Position numbers and translations under genes: made by a program. This document shows positions 21,125-31,201 of a stretch of DNA of 64,000 bases, piece by piece; position 1 is the first letter of the stretch; each line of letters opens with the position of its first letter. The notes beneath the pieces were generated by a model that was not told the DNA's origin, ran no database searches, and saw only the letters and a list, made by a program, of their open reading frames with translations. Origin of the DNA: an uncultured Methylopila sp. (GTDB lineage: Bacteria > Pseudomonadota > Alphaproteobacteria > Rhizobiales > Methylopilaceae); contig CABHPB010000110.1 of NCBI GenBank assembly GCA_902168115.1, forward strand, positions 18,612 through 82,611. The letters are read 5' to 3'.

Positions 21125-23076
21125 CAGACTGCTTTCTCTGTGTCTGGCCGTGTCAGGTCCGCCCGACGGAACAGGTCGCGCCGGTGGCGGTTGATGCGCC
21201 GCTCGTCGCCGCGGCGGATCGTGACGCCATGTCGGTCGAAGAACTCGAGGATCTGGATCGCGACCTTGCGGCCGTTGTCCATTCGGTCGCGGAAACGCGC
21301 CGCGGTCACGACGCCCTCGGCCTCCGCGATGTCGACCGCGATCTCGACCATTTCGGCGACGGTCTCGCGCAGGAAGAAATGATCGTGCGCGACCTCGTCC
21401 ACCCGGCCGAGCCGCCCAACGAGCTTGAGGGCGCGCCGCACGTCCGTCTCGTCCTCGCCCATCGCGGCGGCGAGATCGCGGATGCGGGGCGGACGGAACC
21501 GGGCGTCGGCGGCGATCAGCGGCGCCGCCGCCTCCCAAATCGCCTCATCCGCCGGCGCGAGTCGAGCGACATGTCCCGGCAGCCGGATCCAGGCGCCGTC
21601 GACGCCCACCGCGCCCTGACGCTGAAGAGCCGCGACGGCGGCGAGGAAAGCCGGCGCAGGCAGCCGAGGCTCGATCGACAGCCGCAGCCGCTCCGCGCCG
21701 ACGCCCTGCAGATCGGGGTTTTCGGCGTGATACGCGCCGAGCGCCGCGATGATCGCCGCCTCGAAGCTCGACCAGGTCTCGGCGGAGAGCGTCGCAGGGC
21801 TCTTGCCGCCGAGTCGCACGAGGCCAAGCTCGGCGGCGAGCGCTGCGGCGGCTTCCAGGCCGACGTTGCGGTCCCTGAAAAAGGCGTCGAGATCGACCGC
21901 ATAGGGCGGGGAGGCGAGCAGGCCGCGCAAGGCCGCGGCGTGGTCTTCGAGCTCCATCGCGGCAAGCTGGGCGCGGCGCTCGGGCGAACGCCGGCGTCGG
22001 GCGGGCGCCCGGAGATCGACGATCCGTCCGCCGGCGATGGTGCGCGAGCCGCCAACGTCCCGCAGCACGAAGCGGTCGAGCGCCGCGGCGGCGAGCGGAC
22101 GGTCCAGCGCGAGCTGCGCGTGCGCCTCCTGCCCCGGCGCGAGCGCCTCGCCCTCCAGCGGGATCAGGCGGGCGGGGATGTCCGCCGCGCCGTGATGCAG
22201 ACGAACCGGCGACCAGGGTCCGAGCGCCCGCGGCTCGTCGGGAAGAATCTTCAACGCGACGTCGATCCGGTCGGTCGGCGCGTGCAGCTCGGGCGCGCAG
22301 ACGACGTCGCCGCGCGAGATCGCGTCCTTCGTGATGCGCGGACCGACGAGATTCAGCGCGCAGCGTTCGCCCGGCCGGCCCTCCTGGGCGGGGCGATTCT
22401 GCGCATGGATCGAGCGCACGCGCGCCTCGAGCCCGGACGGCGAGATCACCACATGGTCGCCGACCCGGACCGCGCCGTCGCGGACGGAGCCGGTCACCAC
22501 CGTGCCGGCGCCCTGGAGGGTGAAACAGCGATCGATCGACATGCGGAAACGGCCTTCGGCCGCGTGGCGCTCCGTGACGGCGCGCGCGGCGTCGAGCTTG
22601 GCCTGCAGCGCGTTGACGCCCTCGCCGGTGACGACGGAGACCGGGACGATCTCGGCGTCCTCAAGGGCCGTGCCGTGCAGCATCGACGCGATCTCGTTCG
22701 TCGCCGCGGCCCGCCGCGCCTCGTCGGCAAGATCGGCCTTGGTGAGCGCGACGAGCCCCCGCCTGACGCCGAGGAGATCGACGATGGCGAGATGCTCGCG
22801 CGTCTGCGGCATGGGGCCGTCGTCCGCCGCGACGACCAAAAGCGCCAGATCGACCCCGCTCGCGCCCGCCAGCATGTTGCGCACGAAGCGCTCGTGGCCC
22901 GGCACGTCGACGAAGCCGAGCACCGAGCCGTCGGGGCGCGGCAGATAGGCGAAGCCGAGGTCGATCGAGACGCCGCGGCGCTTTTCCTCGGCGAGCCGGT
23001 CCGGGTCGACGCCCGTCAGCGCGCGCACCAGAGCCGACTTGCCGTGATCGACATGGCCGGCGGTGCCGACGATCAC
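21124..23076 (-). CDS. selB: Selenocysteine-specific translation elongation factor SelB
   Basis: A 650-residue GTPase that carries Sec-tRNA to UGA codons followed by a SECIS hairpin. G-motifs are GTAGHVDHGKSALVRAL (G1), FVDVPGHERFVRNML (DxPGH) and TKADL. The C-terminus holds winged-helix domains that bind the SECIS, ending near RDRMDNGRKVAIQILEFFDR. The GTG at 23076 (VIVGTAGHVDHGKS) is the only start that fits the GTPase N-terminus; it overlaps the stop of the Sel1-repeat gene (GTGA). It serves the UGA codon of fdoG at 30602-30604. Confidence 0.95.
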   Translation of the reverse strand: MIVGTAGHVDHGKSALVRALTGVDPDRLAEEKRRGVSIDLGFAYLPRPDGSVLGFVDVPGHERFVRNMLAGASGVDLALLVVAADDGPMPQTREHLAIVDLLGVRRGLVALTKADLADEARRAAATNEIASMLHGTALEDAEIVPVSVVTGEGVNALQAKLDAARAVTERHAAEGRFRMSIDRCFTLQGAGTVVTGSVRDGAVRVGDHVVISPSGLEARVRSIHAQNRPAQEGRPGERCALNLVGPRITKDAISRGDVVCAPELHAPTDRIDVALKILPDEPRALGPWSPVRLHHGAADIPARLIPLEGEALAPGQEAHAQLALDRPLAAAALDRFVLRDVGGSRTIAGGRIVDLRAPARRRRSPERRAQLAAMELEDHAAALRGLLASPPYAVDLDAFFRDRNVGLEAAAALAAELGLVRLGGKSPATLSAETWSSFEAAIIAALGAYHAENPDLQGVGAERLRLSIEPRLPAPAFLAAVAALQRQGAVGVDGAWIRLPGHVARLAPADEAIWEAAAPLIAADARFRPPRIRDLAAAMGEDETDVRRALKLVGRLGRVDEVAHDHFFLRETVAEMVEIAVDIAEAEGVVTAARFRDRMDNGRKVAIQILEFFDRHGVTIRRGDERRINRHRRDLFRRADLTRPDTEKAV

Positions 23077-23900
23077 CGGTGCTGCTCCACCGGCGCGAGC
23101 GGCTTGCGCGCGGCCTCCTCGGCCAGCCCGCGATCCTGTTCGGACAGGTTGGCGCGCACGGCGTTCATGAAGGGCGCGGCGAGCGCGCTGCCGCCCTGCT
23201 CCGCGCGCAGCAGCCAGATCATCGCGGCGCGATCGTCCTGCTCCACGCCAGCGCCGAGATGGAGCGCCGCCCCGAGCATCGCCTGGCCGTCGGCCTCGCC
23301 GCGGCGCGAGGCCTCGTACCACCAGCGCGCGGCCTCCTCGGCGTCTCGATCCATGCCGAGCGCGTTGTGCGCGATCAGGCCGAGACGGGTCATCGAGCTC
23401 GCGACGCCCTGCTCGGCCGCGGCGAGCGCCCATTCGCGCGCCTCGACAGGGTCGTAGTCGATGCCTTGGCCCTCGAGCTTCATCCAGCTGAGCATGTCCT
23501 GCGCCGCGGCGTCGCCCTGCTCGGCCGCCAGCTCGAACAGGTCGGCGGCCTTCTCGTCGTCCTGCTCGACGCCGCCCTCGCCCTTGAAATGCAGGGTCGC
23601 GAGATTGCGCTGCCCGATCGCGTCGCCCTGTTTCGCGGCCGCGCGGAACAGGCGAGCGGCCTTGTCCAGGTCGCGCGGCACGCCGAGCCCCTCGGCGAAG
23701 CAGGCGCCAAGATTGCTCTGGGCGCGGGGCCACTTCTCGCGCGCGAGCGGGCGCCAGACGCCGATGGCGGTCGCATAGTCGCCCTTCGCGGCGGCCTTGA
23801 AGGCCATCTCCATGAGGGCGTCGATCTCGTCCTCGTCCTGCTCCGCGTCGGTCGGCTCGTCCTCGGGGTCGCGCCGGGAAAAGATCTTTCTCAGCCACAT
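23073..23900 (-). CDS. Sel1-like repeat (tetratricopeptide) protein between selA and selB
   Basis: A 275-residue alpha-solenoid with about five or six Sel1-like repeats between residues 45 and 245. Examples are AQSNLGACFAEGLGVPRDLD, AIGQRNLATLHFKGEGGVEQ and GQAMLGAALHLGAGVEQDDR. It opens MWLRKIFSRR and continues with an acidic stretch (EDEPTDAEQDEDEID); no signal peptide is evident. Such repeats mediate protein contacts; the name Sel1 has nothing to do with selenium. It overlaps selA by 10 bp and selB by 4 bp, so it is coupled to both. A role in Sec incorporation or enzyme assembly is possible but unproven. Confidence 0.82.
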   Translation of the reverse strand: MWLRKIFSRRDPEDEPTDAEQDEDEIDALMEMAFKAAAKGDYATAIGVWRPLAREKWPRAQSNLGACFAEGLGVPRDLDKAARLFRAAAKQGDAIGQRNLATLHFKGEGGVEQDDEKAADLFELAAEQGDAAAQDMLSWMKLEGQGIDYDPVEAREWALAAAEQGVASSMTRLGLIAHNALGMDRDAEEAARWWYEASRRGEADGQAMLGAALHLGAGVEQDDRAAMIWLLRAEQGGSALAAPFMNAVRANLSEQDRGLAEEAARKPLAPVEQHR

Positions 23901-25330
23901 GACGGAGCCTCCCCGGCCATCGCGGCCTTCAGTTCGCGCAGGCTCGCCAGAAGCGCCTCCTCGTCGTCGAGCGCGCGCAGGTCCAGCAGCAGGCGGTCCT
24001 CGGCGATCCGGCCGATGACGGGAACGGACAGCGAGCGGAACGCGGCGGCGAGACGCAGCAATGCGGCGCCGCTCTCGCCCGGCGCGGAGATCGCGAGGCC
24101 CCCGCTCGGGATCTGCGCGAGCGGCAGCGCGCCCGAGCCGATCTGGCTGGCGAGATCCACCGTCTCGACCCCGTACGCGGGGCCGACCGCCGCTTCCACT
24201 GCGCGCTTCAGCCGCCCCGCAAGCGCCTTGAGCTGGTCGGCGGGGCGCGAGAGCAAGGCCAGCGTCGGCAGGCGCTCCGTCAGGCGGTCGGGGTCGCGGT
24301 AGAGCTTCAGCGTCGCCTCCAGCGCGGCGAGCCGCAGCTTGTCGAGCCGCAGCGCGCGCTTCAGGTGGTTCTTCGCGAGCCGCTTCACGAGGTCGGCGCG
24401 GCCGACGACGAGCCCGGCCTGCGGCCCGCCGAGCAGCTTGTCTCCGGAGAAGGTGACGAGGTCGGCGCCGTCCGCGACGGCGTCCTGCACGGTGCGCTCG
24501 CGTTCGAGACCGTAGTGCGAAAGGTCGACGAGCACGCCGGAGCCGAGGTCGTCGACCAGCGGCAGGCCGCGCTCGCGCGCCAGCGGGGCAAGCTCGGCCG
24601 CGCGCACCTCCTTCGTAAAACCCTCGATCCGGTAGTTCGAGGGATGCACCTTCATGAGGAGCGCGGTCTCCGGGCCGATCGCGTCCGCGTAGTCCGCCAC
24701 ATGCGTGCGGTTGGTCGTGCCGACCTCGACGAGCCGGGCGCCCGCGCGCTTCATGATCGAAGGCATGCGGAACGCGCCGCCGATCTCGATGAGTTCGCCG
24801 CGTGACACGATCGTCTCGCGGCCTTCCGACAGCGAGTTGAGGGTCAGCAGCACCGCGGCCGCGTTGTTGTTGACGGCGACCGCGTCCTCCGCGCCGGTGA
24901 GCTCGCGCAGCAGGCCCCGGACATGGTCGTCGCGTTCCCCGCGCTGGCCGTCGGAGAGCCGGAACTCGAGCGAAGTCGGATGCCGCATGGCGGCCGTCAC
25001 GGCCGCGATCGCCTCCTCCGCGATCAGGGCGCGGCCGAGATTGGTGTGCAGCACCGTACCGGTGAGGTTGATCACGCGGCGCTGGCTGGGAACGTCTTCG
25101 CTCTCCAGCCGCGCAAGCGCGATCGCCGCGATCCGATCGGGCGAGACGTCGATCGCGGCGCCCGCGCGCCAGGCCGGCCGCGCCTCGGCGATGCGCGCGC
25201 GCACGCTCGCCACCGTGGCCGGACGTCCGAAGCGCTCGGTCGCGACGCGGGCCGCGTCGGTCGCCAGCACCCTGTCGACCGATGGCAGCGGAGCCCGGTC
25301 CGAAGTCTCAATGCCCGACGACTGGTCCAT
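23891..25330 (-). CDS. selA: L-seryl-tRNA(Sec) selenium transferase SelA
   Basis: A 479-residue PLP enzyme converting Ser-tRNA(Sec) to Sec-tRNA(Sec) with selenophosphate. Motifs are the N-terminal NLTGTVLHTNLGRALI, VDDLGSGVLVDLS and the PLP-lysine region LVTFSGDKLLGGPQAGL. The ATG at 25330 is used; a GTG directly upstream (25333) is equivalent. It lies 48 bp after fdhE and overlaps the Sel1-repeat gene. No selD or selC was found in the window, so selenophosphate and the Sec tRNA must come from elsewhere in the genome. Confidence 0.96.
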   Translation of the reverse strand: MDQSSGIETSDRAPLPSVDRVLATDAARVATERFGRPATVASVRARIAEARPAWRAGAAIDVSPDRIAAIALARLESEDVPSQRRVINLTGTVLHTNLGRALIAEEAIAAVTAAMRHPTSLEFRLSDGQRGERDDHVRGLLRELTGAEDAVAVNNNAAAVLLTLNSLSEGRETIVSRGELIEIGGAFRMPSIMKRAGARLVEVGTTNRTHVADYADAIGPETALLMKVHPSNYRIEGFTKEVRAAELAPLARERGLPLVDDLGSGVLVDLSHYGLERERTVQDAVADGADLVTFSGDKLLGGPQAGLVVGRADLVKRLAKNHLKRALRLDKLRLAALEATLKLYRDPDRLTERLPTLALLSRPADQLKALAGRLKRAVEAAVGPAYGVETVDLASQIGSGALPLAQIPSGGLAISAPGESGAALLRLAAAFRSLSVPVIGRIAEDRLLLDLRALDDEEALLASLRELKAAMAGEAPSCG

Positions 25331-25378
25331 CACGCAGTTTCGATGCTCATCCGCCCGGCCGCGCCGGCGCGTCGCCCA

Positions 25379-26341
25379 TCAATATCCCAGCAGATAAGGA
25401 TTGAAAGCCGCCCGCGCCCATCCCGCCTCGCGAACCTTGAGATCAAGGCCGAGCGTCGCGACGTCGTCCGCAACGGGATCGATTTCCGGAACAAGGTGTT
25501 GCTGCATGATCTTCACGTAGCACCTGCATTTGTCGCAGGTCTCCGCGCGCACGATGTCGACCTCCGAACGGTCCTTCGGCCGCGCACCCTCGGGCGCTGC
25601 TTCGGCGTCTTCGGCCGCCAGCGAGCGGTAGGCGACGCCCTCGGTGCTGTCGCAGGCGACGCATTTTACGCGGACATGGTTCCAGTGGGTTCCGCAGAGC
25701 GCGCAGACGACGTAGCGCACGCCATGCGCATGCTCCCAGCCGACGACGAGGCTCGCGACCGGCGGTCCGCCGCAGCAGGGACAGGCCCCGACGCCGACCG
25801 ACTTGAGGCGGCTGGCGTCGAGGCGCGCCGCGAGCCGTGCGAAATGGACCTGCAGGGCGGCCGAGGCGAAGACGTGATCGGCGAGCGTCTCGATCGCCGA
25901 AGCGCTTTCGAGCGCTTCCCGCAGGACGCGACCCCGGAGCGGCTCGTCCTTCGCGAGCCGATCGCGCGCCTCCGCCGCCGGATGGGGCATCTTCACCGCG
26001 ACGGCGTAGTCGAGCAGCCGCGTCAGCGTGGCGAGCGCGGCCTCGTCGGGCTCGAACCGCCCGCGATCGAGCGGCGGCATGCCGAACTCGTAGGACCGCT
26101 CGAGCGCTTCTTGCGGCGGCAGGTCCGGTTCCGGCAGGCTGTGCTGGATCTCGTGCTGGATCCGCGAAAGCTCTCCGAGGAAGATCAGGTAGTCCTGCAA
26201 GGGGTGCGCAGGCGCCAGCGCCTTGAAGCGCGCCGCACGGGCGGCGAAGAGGGACTCGGGCTTCGGCGCGACCGCGAAGGGCGCGTCCGGCACGCCGCCG
26301 ATCACGTCCGGCTGGGGGAGAATGTCGGCCGGGCCGGCCAT
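25379..26341 (-). CDS. fdhE: Formate dehydrogenase accessory protein FdhE
   Basis: A 320-residue cytoplasmic rubredoxin-like protein needed for assembly of respiratory formate dehydrogenases. Four Cys pairs typical of FdhE are visible: CPCCGG, CALCG, CVACD and CDKC. They bind iron in the E. coli homologue, which contacts the formate dehydrogenase catalytic subunit. ATG 26341 (MAGPADILPQ) has GGAG six bases upstream; the frame runs 46 codons further up without a ribosome site. It follows fdoI after 151 bp that contain a terminator-like hairpin, so it may be partly uncoupled from the structural genes. Confidence 0.93.
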   Translation of the reverse strand: MAGPADILPQPDVIGGVPDAPFAVAPKPESLFAARAARFKALAPAHPLQDYLIFLGELSRIQHEIQHSLPEPDLPPQEALERSYEFGMPPLDRGRFEPDEAALATLTRLLDYAVAVKMPHPAAEARDRLAKDEPLRGRVLREALESASAIETLADHVFASAALQVHFARLAARLDASRLKSVGVGACPCCGGPPVASLVVGWEHAHGVRYVVCALCGTHWNHVRVKCVACDSTEGVAYRSLAAEDAEAAPEGARPKDRSEVDIVRAETCDKCRCYVKIMQQHLVPEIDPVADDVATLGLDLKVREAGWARAAFNPYLLGY

Positions 26342-26430
26342 GGGGAACTCCGAACTCGAGGATGCGCGGGAGGACGTGGCGTGTGACGCCGCCTGATAGC
26401 CGGAACCCGCCGGGGCCTCCAACCCCTGAA

Positions 26431-26469
26431 AACGGCGATCCCGGGCGGCCTCGCGGCCGTCCGGGATCG
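26431..26469 (-). terminator. Terminator/attenuator hairpin between fdoI and fdhE
   Basis: Fifteen-base arms at 26436-26450 and 26455-26469 pair with a 4-nt loop and a single G-U. In leftward transcripts the stem is followed by GCCGTTTTC. This fits a weak intrinsic terminator or processing site after the three structural genes; read-through to fdhE-selA is presumably needed. Confidence 0.5.
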
Positions 26470-26492
26470 AACTCGTCACATGCGCCGGCGGC

Positions 26493-27167
26493 TCAGTCGA
26501 CGTGCGTGTGCTTCGTCCCCGCCTCGCGCCGCAGCCACTTGCGGTGATGACGCCAGGCCCAGCCGCCGGTGACCTTGCCGCGGGTCATGCTCGCCACCGT
26601 GCCCCGGACCCAGATGCCGGCGTAGATGTGCACGATGATCAGCATGATCGCGAAGAAGGCCATGGCGGCGTGGATCAGCGCCGCCAGCCGGTTGGTCTCG
26701 ATCGAGACGTAGCCGCCGAAGTACTGGTCCCAGATCACGAGCCCCGTGCAGAACAGCACCAGGATCATGAGGGCCTGGCCCCAGAACACGCCCTTCTGGC
26801 CGGCGTTGTACTTGTCGAGCTCGGGGAGTTTCTCCTCGTCGCCCTTCACTACGTCGCCGATCTGGCTGATCCACTGGGTGTCGTCCCGGTTCCAGAGGTT
26901 CAGCCGCCAGAACTGCAGGAACATGCCGGCGAAGCTGATCAGCAGGATCACTCCGAGCCACGGATGCAGAATCCGCGTCGTCGCTCCCCCGCCGAACAGG
27001 CCGGTGAGGAAGTAGAGGCTCGGATGGAACAGCGCGAGCCCGCTCAGCGCGAGCAGCACGAAGGTGATCGCGGTGATCCAGTGGTTCACCCGCGCGATGG
27101 CCGAGTAGCGGTCGATGGAGGTCCGCACCCTGAGCCGAGGCGGCCTGTGTTCGATGTCGATCGTCAT
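26493..27167 (-). CDS. fdoI: Formate dehydrogenase cytochrome b556 subunit (gamma)
   Basis: A 224-residue inner-membrane di-haem cytochrome b with four helices. His ligand candidates lie in YSAIARVNHWITAITF, LHPWLGVILLISF and the helix with AAMAFFAIMLIIVHIYAGIW. It passes electrons from the FdoH iron-sulfur subunit to the quinone pool. The start codon overlaps the fdoH stop by one base (TGATG at 27165-27169), showing coupling. The FdnI and FdoI paralogues are not distinguishable by sequence alone. Confidence 0.93.
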   Translation of the reverse strand: MTIDIEHRPPRLRVRTSIDRYSAIARVNHWITAITFVLLALSGLALFHPSLYFLTGLFGGGATTRILHPWLGVILLISFAGMFLQFWRLNLWNRDDTQWISQIGDVVKGDEEKLPELDKYNAGQKGVFWGQALMILVLFCTGLVIWDQYFGGYVSIETNRLAALIHAAMAFFAIMLIIVHIYAGIWVRGTVASMTRGKVTGGWAWRHHRKWLRREAGTKHTHVD

Positions 27168-28102
27168 CAGACGGGCCTCGTCTCATGCGCGGACGGCCCG
27201 CGCTTGCCTTCCTCGATCAGTTCGGCGGCGTTCTCCTCGTCGTGCTCGCTCACCTTGTTCGGGCCGACGATCGTGTGGTGCACGAACGCGCCGACCGCGG
27301 CGAGGGCGAGCGCGCCGAGGGCGAACACCTTGCCGGTCCCCTTCCACGCCGAGACCAGCGCGCTGATCTTCGGCTTGTCCGGCAGGCCGGCGTAGATGTG
27401 CGGCTTGTCGTTGTGGTGCAGCACATACATCACATGCGTGCCGCCGACGCCCTCGGGGTCATAGAGGCCCGCGTTGGAGAAGCCGCGGGACTTCAGATCC
27501 GCGATGCGCTTCTCGGCCTGGGTCTTCATGGCCTCCTTGGTGCCGAACATGATCGCCGTGGTCGGGCAGGCCTTGGCGCATGCGGGCCCCTGACCGACCG
27601 CCACGCGATCGGAGCACAGGCTGCACTTGTAGGCCTTGTGGTCGACCTTGGAGACCCGCGGGATGTTGAACGGACATCCCTTGATGCAGTAGCCGCAGCC
27701 GATGCAGTTCTCGTGGATGAAGTCCACGATGCCGTTGGTGTACTGCACGATCGCGCCCGGCGCCGGGCACGCCTTGAGGCACCCCGGATCGGCGCAATGC
27801 ATGCAGCCGTCCTTGCGGATCAGCCACTCCAGATTGCCGTTGTCCGGGTTGTCCCACTCGGCGAAGCGCATCAGCGTCCAGGAGTTGGGCGTGAGGTCGT
27901 GCGGGTTGTCGTAGACGCCCGTGTTGACCCCCACCTCCTCGCGGAGGTTGTTCCACTCCAGGCACGCCGACTGGCACGCCTTGCAGCCGATGCACTTCGA
28001 GACGTCGATCAGCTTGGCGACCTCGATCGCCGCCCCGCCCGCCTGGGCGGGGGTGTCGGTCGACGCCGAACGACGCTGAAGGTTCAGGGATTGGTTCGCC
28101 AT
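27167..28102 (-). CDS. fdoH: Formate dehydrogenase iron-sulfur subunit (beta)
   Basis: A 311-residue subunit with four [4Fe-4S] Cys sets: [41 protein letters not shown] and CSLCSD with [11 protein letters not shown]-terminal single helix ([18 protein letters not shown]) anchors it on the periplasmic face. It relays electrons from the Mo/W-Sec subunit to the cytochrome. Like E. coli FdnH it has no signal of its own and should be exported with the Tat-targeted alpha subunit. It lies 15 bp downstream of fdoG. Confidence 0.96.
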   Translation of the reverse strand: MANQSLNLQRRSASTDTPAQAGGAAIEVAKLIDVSKCIGCKACQSACLEWNNLREEVGVNTGVYDNPHDLTPNSWTLMRFAEWDNPDNGNLEWLIRKDGCMHCADPGCLKACPAPGAIVQYTNGIVDFIHENCIGCGYCIKGCPFNIPRVSKVDHKAYKCSLCSDRVAVGQGPACAKACPTTAIMFGTKEAMKTQAEKRIADLKSRGFSNAGLYDPEGVGGTHVMYVLHHNDKPHIYAGLPDKPKISALVSAWKGTGKVFALGALALAAVGAFVHHTIVGPNKVSEHDEENAAELIEEGKRGPSAHETRPV

Positions 28103-28117
28103 GTTCCGAGCCCTCCC

Positions 28118-31100
28118 TTACGCCACAGGTCCCGAGGCGATCGCCTCGATGTTGACCAGGAACGCCTTGTATTCCGGCGTCTCGATGTTCGCGTCGCCCA
28201 CGAAGGGGGTCAGCGAGTTCGGGTTCATGCCCTTCTTGGCCGCGCCCATGAATCCCCAGTGCTGCGGGATGCCGACGATGTGGGTCGGCTTGCCGTCGAC
28301 CATCAGCGGCTTGATGCGCTTGGTGACCACCGCCTTGGCCTTGATCGACCCGCGGTTTGACCAGACGCGCACCCAGCCGCCCTTGGCGATGCCCTTTTCC
28401 TTCGCGAGCTCTTCCGAGATCTCGACGAAGAATTCAGGCTGCAGCGCCGCGTTGACCCAGACGTGCTTGGTCCACTGGTGGAAGTGCTCGGTCAGCCGGT
28501 AGCTCGTCGCGACGTACGGATACTTCTCGCTGGAGCCGAGCGCCGCGAAGTCGCCCTTGAAGATGCGCGCGGCGGGATTGCCGCGGATCTTCGGCGCGAC
28601 CGCGTTTGCGACCGGTGACTCGAAGGGCTCGTAGTGCGTCGGGAACGGTCCGTCCCGCATCATCTTGCGGGTGAAGAACCGCGCGACGCCCTCCGGGTTC
28701 ATGATGAACGGGCCGATCGCCTGCTCCGGCTTGAAGGCCGGGCTGTAGTCAGGCACGTCGAGGCCGCTCCACTTCTCGCCGTTCCACCAGACGAGCTTGC
28801 GGGTGTCGTCCCACGGCTTGCCGGCCGGGTCCGACGATGCGCGGTTGTAGAGGATGCGGCGGTTGGCCGGCCACGACCACGCCCACTTGGGCGCAAGGCC
28901 GGCGTCCTCCGGATCGCTCTTGTCGCGACGGGCCATGTTGTTGCCCGCCTCCGTCCAGCAGCCGGCGTAGATCCAGCAGAAGCCCTGCGTGGAGCCGTCG
29001 TCGCGCATCTGCGCGAAGCCGTCGAGCTGCTTGCCCTTGGCCAGGATGACCTTGGTCGCGTCCTTCGGATCGAACACGTCGCCGAGGGCCGAGCCGTTCA
29101 TCTCCTTTGCGAGCTCCTGAGGGGTCGGATCCTCGGGATTCGCATAGGGCCAGTTGAGCTTGAGGATCGGGTCTGGGAACGCCCCGCCCTCGGCCTCGTA
29201 GAGCTTCTTCAGCCGGAGCCAGACCTGGGCCATGATCCAGGTGTCGAGCTTGGCCTCTCCGGGCGGCTTCTGTCCCGGATAGTGCCACTGCAGCCAGCGC
29301 CCGGAGTTGACCAGCGAACCCTCGTCCTCGGCGAAGCAGCTCGTCGGCAGCTGGAACACCTCGGTCTGGATGTCCGCCGACTTCACGTCGTTGAACTCGC
29401 CGTGGTTCTCCCAGAAGCGCGACGTCTCCGTGTCGAGCGGATCCATCGTCACGAGGAACTTGAGCTTCGACAGGCCCTCCGTGAGCTTCGCCCGGTTGGG
29501 GAAGGTCATCAGCGGGTTGAAGCCCTGGCAGAAGTAGCCCGACATCTTGCCCTGCGCCATCAGGTCGAAGGCGCGCAGGACGTCGTAGGTGACGTCGAGC
29601 TTGGGCAGCCAGTCGTAGTTCCAGTTGTTCTCCGCCGTCGCCGTCGCGCCCCACATGGACTTGGTGAACGAGACGAAGAACTTCTTGTAGTTCTGCCAGT
29701 AGCTCATCTGGTTCGGCCGCAACGGCTTGAAGCCGCGGGTCGACATGTAGGCGTTGAAGTCCGGCTCCTTCTCCGTCGGCATCGTGAGATAGCCGGGGAT
29801 GAGGTTCGACATCAGGCCGAGGTCGGTGAGCCCCTGGATGTTGGAGTGGCCGCGCAGCGCGTTCATGCCGCCGCCCCGAACGCCGATGTTGCCCAGCAGC
29901 AGCTGGATCATCGCCATGCAGCGGATGTTCTGCGAGCCCTTGGAGTGCTGCGTCCAGCCGAGCGCGTACATCGACGTCATCGTCTTCGTCGGCGTCGAGC
30001 ACGTGGCCATCATCTCGGCCACCTTCAGGAACTTGTCCTTCGGCGAGCCGCAGATCTTCTCGACCAGCTCCGGCGTGTAGACCGCGAAGTGCTTCTTCAT
30101 CAGCTGGAAGACGCAGTTCGGGTCCTGCAGCGTGTCGTCGACCTTCGCGAAGCCGTCCTCGCCCATCTGGTATTCCCAGTTGGACATGTCGTAGCCGCGC
30201 TTGGCCTCGTCGTAGCCGACGAACAGGCCGTCCGTGAAACCGAACTCCGGTTTCACGAGGAAGCCGACGTTGGTGTAGGACTTGACGTACTCGTGCTGGA
30301 TCTTGTCGTTCGACAAGAGGTAGTTGATCACGCCGCCGAGGAACGCGATGTCGGTTCCGGGCCGGATCGGGCAGTAATAGTCGGCCACCGACGCCGTGCG
30401 CGTGTAGCGCGGGTCGACGACGATCAGCTTGGCGCCGCGGGTCTCCTTGGCCTTGACGACCCATTTGAAGCCGCAGGGATGCGCTTCAGCGGCGTTGCCG
30501 CCCATGACGACGACAAGGTCCGTCGAGGCGATGTCGCCCCAGGAGTTGGTCATCGCGCCGCGACCGAATGTTGGGGCGAGACTCGCCACCGTCGGTCCGT
30601 GTCAAACGCGCGCCTGGTTGTCGAACACCACCATGCCGGTCGAACGCACGACCTTCCAGGTCAGCGTCGCCGTTTCGTTGGTCGTGGCCGAGGCCGCGAG
30701 GAAGCCCGTGGTCGCCCACCGGTTGACGGTCACGCCGTCCTTGGACTGCGCGACGAAGTTCTTGTCGCGATCGTCCTTCAACAGCCGGGCGATGCGGTCG
30801 AGCGCGACGTCCCACGACACCCGCTCGAACTTGTCCGAGCCGGGCTTGCGATGCATCGGGTACTTGAGGCGCGTGTCCGAATGCACGAAGTCGAGCAGGG
30901 CAGCGCCCTTCGGGCAGAGCGTGCCCCGGTTCACCGGATGGTCCGGGTCGCCCTCGATGTGCATGATCGCCGGCTCGTTGCCGGCCGAACCGTCGCCGAC
31001 GCCGTACATCAGGACGCCGCAGGCAACCGAGCAATACGGGCACGTGTTCCGGGTTTCCGTCGTCTTCGCGAGCTTGAAGGGCCGCACCGTCTGGGCCAAA

Positions 31101-31201
31101 GCCTGTTCGGCGCCGCCGAAGCCCATCGCTCCGAGCGTCGTCCCGGCGATGCCCGCGCTTGCAGTTCGCAAGAACTGCCTCCGCGAAATGTCGCCGATCA
31201 T
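28118..31201 (-). CDS. fdoG: Selenocysteine-containing formate dehydrogenase-N major subunit (alpha)
   Basis: One 1027-residue selenoprotein interrupted by an in-frame UGA at 30602-30604 (residue 200). The reading frame continues across it as ARV-Sec-HGPTVASLAP, which matches the Sec site of E. coli FdnG. The N-terminus has a Tat signal (SRRQFLRTASAG) and a [4Fe-4S] motif (CPYCSVACGV with GTLCPKG). The rest is a molybdopterin oxidoreductase with the C-terminal dinucleotide-binding domain. It oxidises formate in the periplasm and feeds quinones through fdoHI. A SECIS-like hairpin follows the UGA. Ordinary gene calling would split it into 28118-30589 and 30602-31201. Confidence 0.95.
30562..30604 (-). 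promoter_or_regulatory. UGA selenocysteine codon and bacterial SECIS-like hairpin in fdoG
   Basis: UGA lies at 30604-30602 in transcript order. Seven nucleotides later GACCGA (30597-30592) pairs with UCGGUC (30567-30562). Inside this, GGCGA and UCGCC close a 3-nt GUC apical loop. The position directly 3' of UGA and the GU-containing apical loop fit bacterial SECIS elements read by SelB. The middle part of the stem is bulged. Confidence 0.75.

Noticed and set aside
28118..31201. fdoG as a pseudogene with a nonsense mutation
   Set aside because: The stop is UGA in the known Sec context, with a SECIS-like hairpin and selA/selB in the same block.
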